Below are positions 9,906-17,911 of a stretch of DNA of 64,000 nt, in pieces. Within the stretch, counting starts at the first letter, position 1, and the number at the start of each line of letters is the position of its first letter. The stretch comes from Leptospira interrogans (GTDB taxonomy: Bacteria > Spirochaetota > Leptospiria > Leptospirales > Leptospiraceae). The translations under genes and the position numbers were made by a program. The stretch lies in NCBI RefSeq assembly GCF_900156205.1, contig NZ_FTNA01000015.1:42439-106438 (forward strand), read 5' to 3'. Under the pieces are notes generated by a model. That model was given only the letters and a program-made list of their open reading frames with translations, searched no databases and had not been told where the DNA came from.

Positions 9906-11330
9906 ATGAAAATATTTAATAAAAAACAAACTTTCATTATCGGATTACTTTTGAGCTTAAGTTATCCGATTTTTGCAGACAAAAATAGTTTTAAGTTTTG
10001 GTTTCCGGATACAAACCATACATACGATCATCTAGTTAAAGATACAAATTGTAATACACAATTCAATAACAATGATCCAGAATCTTTTGAACCTAATAAA
10101 ACGTTTCTTACAATGTATGGAGATAGTCTGGGAGATTTTATAGATGAACCTGCTTACGGATATTTCGGTTGGGATCAATATCTAACTTTGATGAACTTTA
10201 GTGTAGAATGGAATGTGCAGAACCTAGCCATAGGAGGATATACAACAAAAAGTATATATGATTTTATTACAGCATGCACAGATAGATACGAGAGGCGTAT
10301 CAATTTTAAAACGGCACCTAATGTAGCATTTGAAATCGGAGGAAACGACTTTTGGCGCAATGCACTTCTTTTAACTGCCATGCCTTGGAAGTTTAGTTCC
10401 GTAGTCGGTCGTGTAGCTTTTAATACTAAATCGATTCTGTATCAATTGAGAAATCCAAGACGGAATAAAGACATTTTGGTCATGGGAAATTTTCCAAATC
10501 TATCTTATAGTCCTACATTAGGAAATATGAATCAATATTTTTCTCCGATGGCCACTCAACCGGATAGTGGCTTTAGTTATAATATGAGTCAGCTACAATC
10601 TGAACAAAAAAATGCAATGCGTGAGGAAGAAGAAGCTGCTGTTTTAGCTCTGTTGCCTCCAACAGGATGGATTACCTTACTTTATATGCCGATTGATTTA
10701 GATCGTTTGCATACTGAATTTGTAGAATCAATCCTTTATATTAAGGAGACTTACAATCGAGTTATAGTAAACCTAGAAATTCAAACCGGAATTGAAGAAT
10801 TGGATAGACTTCGTACACAGATCAAAAACGCGGGTACGTCGCCCACCATGCAAGACGATTGGTACTCTCTCTGGTTACACAGAGTGAAAAACAATGTCAG
10901 TATGGTGACTAGTTTAGGAATGTATTTTTCTCAAGGGGCTATTGAACAAGCGGTACAAGAAGTAAATGGTAGATACGGGAAAGTACATTTTTTACCTTTG
11001 TATCATCTTTTTATACGCAAAAGAGATTGTTTTGAGTTTGGTCAATGTTGGGTAGCAAATCCTTGGTTGTATCAGGATCAGATAGGACATTTAAATTATA
11101 TTGGATATACCGTATGGGCGGGGGCTTTGTCCTCAAAGGTGATTGAACTAGATTGGCATAATTCTTTAAGAAACGGTCCGCCACATTACAACGGAGCGGT
11201 TTCTATTCCTGGGGACGATACTGTGGTTGTTGCTCTGCCGGAAGAACAGCCACCACAAAACGTAGAAGTGGAGGAATGGCCGATTGATTTTTGGATATTG
11301 GTTTGTATTTTTACCGGAAAATGTTGGTGA
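9906..11330 (+). CDS. Secreted SGNH/GDSL hydrolase
   Basis: 474 residues. Signal peptide (residues 1-24, ending IFA). SGNH motifs are in order: nucleophile S74 in YGDSLGD, G110 in LAIGGY, N147 in GGND, and the D391-x-x-x-H395 pair in DQIGHLN. Such enzymes hydrolyse esters of lipids or carbohydrates; here outside the inner membrane. Long insertions between blocks and a hydrophobic C-terminal end (DFWILVCIF) are unusual and may be an anchor. An in-frame ATG at 9885 exists, but 9906 has AAGGA at correct distance and places the signal peptide at the N-terminus. The stop overlaps the next start. Confidence 0.82.
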   Translation: MKIFNKKQTFIIGLLLSLSYPIFADKNSFKFWFPDTNHTYDHLVKDTNCNTQFNNNDPESFEPNKTFLTMYGDSLGDFIDEPAYGYFGWDQYLTLMNFSVEWNVQNLAIGGYTTKSIYDFITACTDRYERRINFKTAPNVAFEIGGNDFWRNALLLTAMPWKFSSVVGRVAFNTKSILYQLRNPRRNKDILVMGNFPNLSYSPTLGNMNQYFSPMATQPDSGFSYNMSQLQSEQKNAMREEEEAAVLALLPPTGWITLLYMPIDLDRLHTEFVESILYIKETYNRVIVNLEIQTGIEELDRLRTQIKNAGTSPTMQDDWYSLWLHRVKNNVSMVTSLGMYFSQGAIEQAVQEVNGRYGKVHFLPLYHLFIRKRDCFEFGQCWVANPWLYQDQIGHLNYIGYTVWAGALSSKVIELDWHNSLRNGPPHYNGAVSIPGDDTVVVALPEEQPPQNVEVEEWPIDFWILVCIFTGKCW

Positions 11331-12046
11331 TTCCCAAACAAATACGGCCTTTATATTTATTTATTTTTAGTATATTATTTATTTTTTGTATTCAAGAAAA
11401 TGAATCTAATCCTAGTCTGCAATTGGTGCTTGTTCAATCTCAGTTGCAGGTCTTGGCAAAATATGAAATTCCAGAAATCAGAGCTTGTCTTGTCAATACT
11501 CTAGTTTTTGGGAAAATGGTTACTACTTGCTACGAAATCGAAAAAGAATTTTGTAATTTAGATTTTTTTAATAATATTAAAACACCTGTAGTTTTGCAAA
11601 ATAGGAGGGACGATTTAACATTTATTAGTATTAACTTTCCGAATTGTGCGTCCGGAACCGCGCCATTGTTTCTAAAATATTCGAACTTACAAACCCCAGC
11701 TTCTATGATATGGAAAGATTCTTTCGGGTTCGATGGAGCTAATGTAGAATCGCAGTTTCAATTTACCAATCAGAGTAGCTGTAAGGATTTAAAATTGGAA
11801 ACGGCCTCGTTTATAACGGGAGGATTTTCCCGTTTACTAAATTCTATGGAGTTATCTCAATTGGACGGCGTTGAGGCAGAGTTGGCCTTGATTCCTGCAA
11901 CTAGTGCTGCTTGTATGAACGATTTAAATCTAAACACCGGTTTAATTTCTTTAACGCAGGGTATCAAAAGCGGAGCTTTACTAAAAGGAATTTCCTGTGC
12001 GTATCAGAGTGGTTCCGGTTTTTCGATTTGCCCTTGGAGTCTTTAG
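11321..12046 (+). CDS. Putative lipoprotein
   Basis: 241 residues from the ATG at 11321, which overlaps the last codons of the hydrolase gene. The hydrophobic signal ends at FIFC (C23). The mature part has several Cys (e.g. RACLVN, TTCYEIEKEFCN, NFPNCASG, SSCKDL) that could form disulfides. No recognised domain. The stop TAG shares its last base with a GTG start for the next gene. Confidence 0.7.
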   Translation: MLVIPKQIRPLYLFIFSILFIFCIQENESNPSLQLVLVQSQLQVLAKYEIPEIRACLVNTLVFGKMVTTCYEIEKEFCNLDFFNNIKTPVVLQNRRDDLTFISINFPNCASGTAPLFLKYSNLQTPASMIWKDSFGFDGANVESQFQFTNQSSCKDLKLETASFITGGFSRLLNSMELSQLDGVEAELALIPATSAACMNDLNLNTGLISLTQGIKSGALLKGISCAYQSGSGFSICPWSL

Positions 12047-12678
12047 TGTATTCGAAAAATATAATTCTATGTTTATTTATTTTTTGTTTGTTGTATTGTT
12101 TCGGAGATAAGTTAGAAGAACCCAGTGAAGATTATTATATTCGATATTTATTTTTAACGACGGCGAGTTTTCCATGTTCTTCTCAAAATTATACAAGTCC
12201 TTGGAGTTTTGCGGATCCCCCAGGAGATCTCAAAGCCGGTTTTTTAAATAAACCAGGAGAGGGATTAGATTATCTAGATTTGATTTCCGGAAACGTACAA
12301 GACAACGCGACTAATGTTACATTCAATTTAACTTTGGGAAGTATTCCAAATAAAATTACACTTAGTGAAGATGTGGAAATTATAGAACCAGAATATGAAT
12401 GGTCTTATATTTTTAAAGGCGAGAATTTATTGAAGATTGGAATTGTTTCCATTGGCGGGGCTATGCGGGAAATTCCGTTTCAAAATTTAGACGTTCTTGT
12501 ATGGCGTAATTTGAATTTTATTGGAGGTTGCGGAAATCTTAATATACGAGATAGCTCTGTGACTTGGAGTTGTGAAAAAAATACAATTCCCCAATTGATC
12601 GAAATTGCAGAATCCAAGTTTATCTCCGTAGAAGTGAACGCTAGAAATAATGGTATTCGTTATTTCGATTGTCTTTGA
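12046..12678 (+). CDS. Putative lipoprotein with GTG start
   Basis: 210 residues from GTG 12046, which overlaps the previous stop (TAGTG). The open frame extends upstream to 11911, but only this start places a signal at the N-terminus: a hydrophobic run ending at LLYC (C18). The mature part is beta-rich with several Cys (GGCGNL, TWSCEKN, terminal FDCL). No domain recognised. It is the last gene of the exported-protein cluster; the sequence after it turns at once into repeat DNA. Confidence 0.65.
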   Translation: MYSKNIILCLFIFCLLYCFGDKLEEPSEDYYIRYLFLTTASFPCSSQNYTSPWSFADPPGDLKAGFLNKPGEGLDYLDLISGNVQDNATNVTFNLTLGSIPNKITLSEDVEIIEPEYEWSYIFKGENLLKIGIVSIGGAMREIPFQNLDVLVWRNLNFIGGCGNLNIRDSSVTWSCEKNTIPQLIEIAESKFISVEVNARNNGIRYFDCL

Positions 12679-12923
12679 TTTTGCAGTAGTTCCCACATTT
12701 TAGAGTTTTTACTGTGAGATCTCGGGGTTTGTGGGAACTACTATTGGTTTCTTCAAAAAGTTGGAATGTGGGATCTCCCATAAAAAAGCTTATAAATTTT
12801 TAAACCAAACATATCTGCGAAAATTTTTGCATCTTCATAAAAACGCCATTTATGTTTAATACCATTTTTATGCGTTTCAAAGTAAAGTCTAAAAAGTGTG
12901 GAAACTTATACAGAAACTAAAAT

Positions 12924-13373
12924 AACGTGAGTTCGACGTAAGGAGTCCATGATTCTGAAAAAATTGAAATCTGAACTTTACAGATTGATTTAAATGTGGG
13001 AACTACCACAATTTATAAAATAGAGGTTTGTAAAAATTGAATCTGTCGTATTTACTACTCGGACGCATGAATAGAATACTTGTGTTAGATTGTTTCAAAA
13101 ATTTGAATATTTTAATCCTGCTTTAAAATGCAATAAATCCCGAATTTGCGCTATTTTTTAAATACCACTATTTTTTTCGTAAATTCAGCCGTTAATAACT
13201 TGGTACTATTTTCATGCGTCCGGGTAGTAAGTGTGGGAACTCTTACAAAATTTAGGTTTGTCTATAAAATGTAGGAAGTATAACAAATTACGATTTTACG
13301 AACAAATCCTAAAATTGTAGGAACTCATATTTTTAGAAAATTCTTTCTTATTTTCTAACATCGAACTTGCATA
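12924..13373 (-). repeat. RepE interrupted by RepA
   Basis: Terminal sequences AACGTGAGTTCGACGTAAGG and CATCGAACTTGCATAA. Left of RepA it reads GAATCTGTCGTAT and right GTGTGGGAACTC; these are adjacent (with TCAATTG between) in the RepE remnant at 22329. The exact 16-mer TGTGGGAACTACCACA lies at 12995-13010. Confidence 0.65.
13052..13230 (-). repeat. RepA inside RepE
   Basis: 179 bp with ends TTACTACTCGGACGCATGAA and TTCATGCGTCCGGGTAGTAA; opposite orientation to the copy at 6472. Confidence 0.75.
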
Positions 13374-13914
13374 AGAATAGGATTTAAATTTTGATGATGG
13401 CCGCAAAACAGCGGCGGTTTTGTGTAAACATCTGATTGTACAATGATTTTTTTTGTATTTTATAGTAGTTCCCACAGTTTTTAAAGTTTAACTGGTAAAT
13501 TCAGGATTTGTGAGAGTTCCCACATTTATTTTTTTACGAAAAAATTGACCTCAGATAAAACGGATGTCTTACATCGAATTCACTTTAAAATAACAAAAAA
13601 TGCTAAAAAACTATAATCATACATATGGCAATTTTGGTGGGAATTTCATATTTTATTGAAGATTTAGAAATGATGAACTCTAAGCTTTTGACATAAGTTT
13701 AGTGTAAAGTGAAAAATTTTATGAATTAGAAGTTTAAAATATTCTTATTTAATTTAAATCGGACTTTAAAATTAAATGTCCTTTTGGCTTTATTTATATT
13801 GGTTTTAAAATCCAAGTTTAAAAAATGTGATGATCGTTTTGCGATTGCGAAAAATAGCAATATAAAAGATAAATGTTTTTAGGAAAACGATAGAGTAGTC
13901 TGACATTCTTGTGA

Positions 13915-14109
13915 CTACTCATAACTATATAATAAAGTACCTAATATTTGCATGGAATCAGTGTTTTGTGATAAAACCAACGGTACGCAATTTTATAGAG
14001 ATTAGAATAGTTGAAAAATTAATTCTCCATCGTTTCTATTTAATGGAAACGGTCGATTAAAGCAATTTTGTTAATTGAACTATGGAATTTTTCAACAACT
14101 CTATTAGTA
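13915..14109 (-). repeat. RepC interrupted by RepB
   Basis: Reverse copy of the RepC at 2132 (shared: CATGGAATCAGTGTTTTGTG). Near its end TATAGAGATCAGTAAT is expected; it reads TATAGAGAT, then RepB, then TTAGTAATAA. Confidence 0.65.
14003..14103 (-). repeat. RepB, ~101-bp MITE-like element inside RepC
   Basis: Ends TAGAATAGTTGAAAAATT and AATTTTTCAACAACTCTA; opposite orientation to the copy at 26576. Confidence 0.7.
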
Positions 14110-14146
14110 ATAACCTTCTTATAAAACACTTGATAAGGGATTCAAC

Positions 14147-14509
14147 ATGTCGGAAAGTATATTAGAAATTTTGAAAGGAAAAAAATGTGATTCCTGTGGA
14201 TTTCAAACTGTAGAAACTATCATTGCTTGCACACACTGCGGAAATTCTAAAATATCTGAAATCCAATTTTCTGGAAAGGGAAAAATTTACACTTACACAG
14301 TCGTTTACGTAGGTTTCGGACATTTATCTAAAAGAGTTCCCTATGTTTTAGCAGTTGTAGAGTTGGAAGAGGGAATCAAAACGATTGGAATTTTAGAAGG
14401 AGAAGTTTTTGGGATTCCGGTGACCGAATCCGTAAAAATTGATCTTCCAGTTCGATTTCAAAGAGATGAACCAGAGATCGGGTTTATATTTAACGTGAGT
14501 TTGGCGTAA
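14147..14509 (+). CDS. Zn-ribbon / OB-fold (DUF35-type) protein
   Basis: 120 residues. N-terminal zinc ribbon with C14-x2-C17 and C28-x2-C31 (CDSC, CTHC), then a beta-rich OB-fold (residues 40-118; GKIYTYTVVYVG, PYVLAVVEL, FQRDEP). This is the layout of the DUF35/OB-fold acyl-CoA-associated family, which usually works beside thiolases or acyl-CoA enzymes as a binding subunit. Here no thiolase gene is adjacent, so the partner must lie elsewhere. It stands alone between repeat blocks. The start is the first ATG, with AAGGGA 8 bases upstream. Confidence 0.8.
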   Translation: MSESILEILKGKKCDSCGFQTVETIIACTHCGNSKISEIQFSGKGKIYTYTVVYVGFGHLSKRVPYVLAVVELEEGIKTIGILEGEVFGIPVTESVKIDLPVRFQRDEPEIGFIFNVSLA

Positions 14510-14520
14510 GAAAATCTGGG

Positions 14521-14765
14521 TGTATCCGGCTGTCACACCACAAGCCGCCGGGATCTCCGCTCGGTCAATAAATTGCATGAAAGAAACATAATATACTATT
14601 TCGTCTTAAGTTCTAAACGCAACCCGTAAAACTTAGCGAATACTTCTCTAAAGGTCTGCATTCAGGAAGCGATGTATTGAGTTCAAGAAATGAGACGCTT
14701 TAATTGAGAGAACGATGGCTTGAGTTTCCTAGAATCGATTCCTTTCATATTGTTTATAACGAACT
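14521..14765 (+). repeat. RepF, ~245-bp repeat
   Basis: Shares CAATAAATTGCATGAAAGAA, then ATAT...TTTCGTCTTAAG, and a TTCAAGAAGTGAGACGCT-like block with copies at 52728 and 61806. Less AT-rich than the other families. It could be relic coding DNA of an old insertion element, but no frame is open. Confidence 0.55.
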
Positions 14766-14774
14766 CACGTATTC

Positions 14775-14951
14775 TTATTACTCGGGCGTATAAATAGAAT
14801 ACTTGGTTAGATTGTTTCAGAAATTTGAATGTTTGGGTTCTGCTCTAAAATGTCGTAAATCCCGAATTTGCATCATTTTTAAGTATCGCTATTTTTTTCG
14901 CAAATTCGGCTGTTAATAACTTGGTACTATCTTCATGCGTCCGAGTAGTAA
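14775..14951 (-). repeat. RepA copy
   Basis: 177 bp; ends TTATTACTCGGGCG and CGTCCGAGTAGTAA; same orientation as the copy at 13052. Confidence 0.7.
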
Positions 14952-15157
14952 ATTTAAAATTCATTTATAGAGGTTTCTTGCAGTTATAAGTTTGATATAA
15001 GAAACCGAGTTTTTCATAAAAAATAAAATGTAGGAGCTCTTACCTTTAAAAGCAAAAGCTTTTACATTCTAAAGTTTTTAAACTAATCTATTTCCGAGTA
15101 TAAAAAGAAATTATAACCTAACGATAGAAGTTCGGACGATTTTAAAATATGATTTTT

Positions 15158-16372
15158 TTAGTCACCATCCGAATTAGAAGGAAGAGCATTGGCGCCTAAG
15201 ATGCCGATGATTTCGGTAGCAAAGATGATTCTAAGTTCTCTAAACCTTGAATAAATTTCTGTATTGACAAAGCTAAGATTTGTAACGAGATCGGATTTTA
15301 GAGTTGCTGATGCGTCGATTCTTCCTTGAATGAGTGATTTTAAAGTGGAAATTTTAGTTTTTACACGAGCGTCTAACGCACTATTTTGAAACTGAACTAA
15401 ATAACTGAGAGATTTTGCTTCGCGATCTCCTGGATTACCAAAATAAACTAGTTCCAAACCTTCTAAAGAAGATAACAAATCTTGATACGCTGTATTACTG
15501 TAGACGGATTCCAGTTTCGTAGGATATTGAGTTGTTCCTGAAACCGTGAGGCCTGCTGGAACTCCTACTCGTACGTCTTGATTTGTATATTCTAATTGGA
15601 CCAAACCGTTAATAAACGAATCGATCGCATCCTTGATACCACCGAAAGAACCTTGACCGGATGCTAATTCTTCCGCAAAATTTCCAGAAGAAGGACTCCA
15701 GGAATTTAAAAGTCTTTGCGCGTCCAGTTGAATTACGTTTGCAAGTGAAACTATATAAGCCCTTCTTCCAGCGTTTCCATTTGCAACGTTGATTGCGGCT
15801 AACGTATGTACTCCATTCCCATCGTCGAAAATAAAATATTCTAAAGCGGCAAAACCTTTTCTTGTCAGAGGGTAAGAATCTACAGTACTTATGCTCGGAT
15901 TGGTGGCCGCGGCTACGGTTAAATCGTTTGGTGTGGGACGACTATTCTCATTTAAAATATAACCATCCAATCTATGAAAATAATTAGAAGGAAAATAAGA
16001 CCGGTTGATATAGAAAATTTCCGATTGTTTAAAAAGTTTTCTCGCGACCAGCCATTTGGATTGAAGATCTGAGAGAGTGTTATCGTTTTGATTGGCTTGA
16101 TAGGCAGAGGCGCTCGTTTTTAATTCGTCCGTTGCAGATAGAAGACGTTTGAATTGAGGAATCGCGACTTGATTGGCGGTATAATTCAAAAATTCTCCTG
16201 TACTTGCATTTGCAAATAATGCGACTAGTAAAATTTCGGTTCCTGTAATTTTCCCCAAGTCTTGACATCGTATGCCCGGTAATAAGACGGCAAGACTCAG
16301 AAAAAAAACTGTAATCCTTTTGAGGAACCAGGCCTTTCTAAAAGACATATTCGTAAATTCTAAAATTCTCAT
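15158..16372 (-). CDS. Imelysin-like lipoprotein with degenerate GxHxxE motif
   Basis: 404 residues. Signal ends at PGIRC (C36 from the first ATG; a shorter start at 16348 gives a more usual 28-residue signal). The helical body resembles the imelysin/M75 family of iron-regulated surface proteins. At the family's GxHxxE position it reads G173-F-A-A-L-E178, so the His is replaced by Ala while G and E remain. Metal binding is thus probably altered. The ATGA overlap with the di-haem protein gene upstream favours the start at 16372 and co-translation. Last gene of the iron-type operon. Confidence 0.75.
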   Translation of the reverse strand: MRILEFTNMSFRKAWFLKRITVFFLSLAVLLPGIRCQDLGKITGTEILLVALFANASTGEFLNYTANQVAIPQFKRLLSATDELKTSASAYQANQNDNTLSDLQSKWLVARKLFKQSEIFYINRSYFPSNYFHRLDGYILNENSRPTPNDLTVAAATNPSISTVDSYPLTRKGFAALEYFIFDDGNGVHTLAAINVANGNAGRRAYIVSLANVIQLDAQRLLNSWSPSSGNFAEELASGQGSFGGIKDAIDSFINGLVQLEYTNQDVRVGVPAGLTVSGTTQYPTKLESVYSNTAYQDLLSSLEGLELVYFGNPGDREAKSLSYLVQFQNSALDARVKTKISTLKSLIQGRIDASATLKSDLVTNLSFVNTEIYSRFRELRIIFATEIIGILGANALPSNSDGD

Positions 16373-17880
16373 AAAGATTCCAGAAATAAAATCAACTTAT
16401 CTCTATCGTCTTTTGGAAGGTTTACGAACTTATTTCTGGACGTCAAAGCCTCACCTCCGTGCCAAAGAATCGCTTCTTTATGGCCTCTCGCGCGTCCGTC
16501 GTGAAGAAGATGATTGTGGCCGTTGACCTTTTGTATAAGGCCCGTTCCCCAGAGAGGAGGAGTTCTCCATTCTGTTCCCGAAGCTTCAAAATCTTCTCTA
16601 TTGTCTGCAAGATCGGGTCCCATGTCGTGTAATAAAAGATCCGTATACGGTTTGATATGTTGAAACGAAATTTCAGGAAACCCTTCCGAATATCCGGTAA
16701 AGATATGAGGTTTGTGACAAGCGTTACAACCGATTTGGGAAAAAATTTCTTTCCCTCTAACTACGTCTGGTTGAGTCCAGTTTCTTCTACCTGGAACTCC
16801 TAAGAGTTTGGTGTAAAAGGTTACTAACTCTGCGGTTCTATTGGAAATTTCAGTTCCTTCTGGATTTCCATTATTACCGGCGGGAGCGGCAAAACAGGCG
16901 GCTTGTGCACCGACACAGTTTTGATTAGGAAACAGAGGACTTGTAATTCCTATATCTCCTAAAAATGCACCTTGGTTTTGTTGGAATAAAGTGGGTTCGT
17001 TTGCCTTCCAACCAAATCTACCTAAAACTTTCTTTTGTAATTTTGCATCCCAAACTAGATTCGGTTTTCCTGATATTCCATCTCCGTCTGAATCGTTTTC
17101 ATCAGCAAAAGAAAGGATCGTAGATTCCGGAATCGCTTCTAAAAGTCCGAGTCCCGGAATCATGGGAGACGTTCGAGGAGATTGATGTACAAGCGCGGGC
17201 GCTCCGAAATTCCAATTTGAAATTGTGAATGTAGGTCTTCTCAGAGAATAGGTTTCTCCATCTGGAAAACTTCCAGGTTCTTCCGCAAAGTTTACGGTAG
17301 TAGTCGCCTCAGCTTGAACTCCCGGGATTCCTCGGTTATTGATCTGAAGTCCGTAATTGTCGAGTCCAACCGGACCACCCGTAGTCGGGTCTTTTCCATC
17401 TTTGCTGACTCGAATCAACATGGTAGAAAAAACGTTACTTCCATCCGGTGGGGGAGTTCCTCTCCCGTCTTTTACGTGACAACCGTTACAGGCGGTACTG
17501 TTAAAAACCGGCCCCAGTCCGTCGGAAGCGGAATTACCTCCTTGAACCCAGGTACGATTGAAAAATGAATTTCCGCCTTGAAATTCTATGTTTCCACCTT
17601 CTCTCAAATTTGAGGCGGCGAGGTCGAAAGCATTTACCGTGGTATCAAAGGTAGTAGTGTAACCTCCGGAGTATTGTTCTCCCGGATCCATATAGGCGAG
17701 TAGTAACAACAGGATCGCCAGTTCTTGGTTGTTGTTTTTTTTATGGTCAAAAATTTTGAGGTTACACTGAGTCAATAAACAGAATAGGATTCCGATTAGA
17801 AATCCTATTTGAATTTTAGAATATACTGAAATTTTGCGGGGAATCAATATTCCCCGCGTTGAAGATCTTTTAATTTTCAT
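16369..17880 (-). CDS. Di-haem DUF1111-family c-type cytochrome lipoprotein
   Basis: 503 residues. Signal with lipobox LLTQC (C39). Two c-type haem sites: C131-N-G-C-H135 and C385-N-A-C-H389. This matches the DUF1111 'thiol oxidoreductase'/di-haem oxidoreductase family, commonly found next to imelysin genes and thought to act in redox steps of iron acquisition at the envelope. A DSDGDG Ca-loop-like stretch occurs at 263-268. It sits between two imelysin-like genes: 31 bases after the first, overlapping the second by 4. A perfect hairpin lies in its first codons (see 17836). Confidence 0.85.
   Translation of the reverse strand: MKIKRSSTRGILIPRKISVYSKIQIGFLIGILFCLLTQCNLKIFDHKKNNNQELAILLLLLAYMDPGEQYSGGYTTTFDTTVNAFDLAASNLREGGNIEFQGGNSFFNRTWVQGGNSASDGLGPVFNSTACNGCHVKDGRGTPPPDGSNVFSTMLIRVSKDGKDPTTGGPVGLDNYGLQINNRGIPGVQAEATTTVNFAEEPGSFPDGETYSLRRPTFTISNWNFGAPALVHQSPRTSPMIPGLGLLEAIPESTILSFADENDSDGDGISGKPNLVWDAKLQKKVLGRFGWKANEPTLFQQNQGAFLGDIGITSPLFPNQNCVGAQAACFAAPAGNNGNPEGTEISNRTAELVTFYTKLLGVPGRRNWTQPDVVRGKEIFSQIGCNACHKPHIFTGYSEGFPEISFQHIKPYTDLLLHDMGPDLADNREDFEASGTEWRTPPLWGTGLIQKVNGHNHLLHDGRARGHKEAILWHGGEALTSRNKFVNLPKDDRDKLILFLESL
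17836..17857 (-). promoter_or_regulatory. 9-bp perfect hairpin in first codons of the DUF1111 gene
   Basis: GCGGGGAAT and ATTCCCCGC flank a 4-base loop, in codons 8-15. It is GC-rich in an AT-rich background and lies 55 bases after the stop of the LruB-like gene. In mRNA it could slow initiation or set the relative yield of the operon genes. There is no T-run after it in the direction of transcription, so a simple terminator is unlikely. Confidence 0.4.
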
Positions 17881-17911
17881 TTTTTCTCATATTCATATTT
17901 TATTTTTTAAC

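Larger units (their letters stand above)
12679..14146. other. Gene-free interval of nested repeats
   Basis: Starts with TAGTTCCCACA debris, then RepE with an inserted RepA (12924-13373), further TTCCCACA-bearing fragments (13440-13700) and RepC with an inserted RepB (13915-14109). No coding region is supported. Confidence 0.65.
14510..15157. other. Gene-free interval: RepF and RepA
   Basis: Consists of a RepF copy (14521-14765), a RepA copy (14775-14951) and about 200 bases of AT-rich sequence with no feature seen. Confidence 0.6.

Noticed and set aside
12924..14110. Regularly recurring TTCCCACA boxes looked like a CRISPR array
   Set aside because: Spacing and orientation vary, spacers recur among copies and longer repeat families explain the boxes. 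No cas gene is present.
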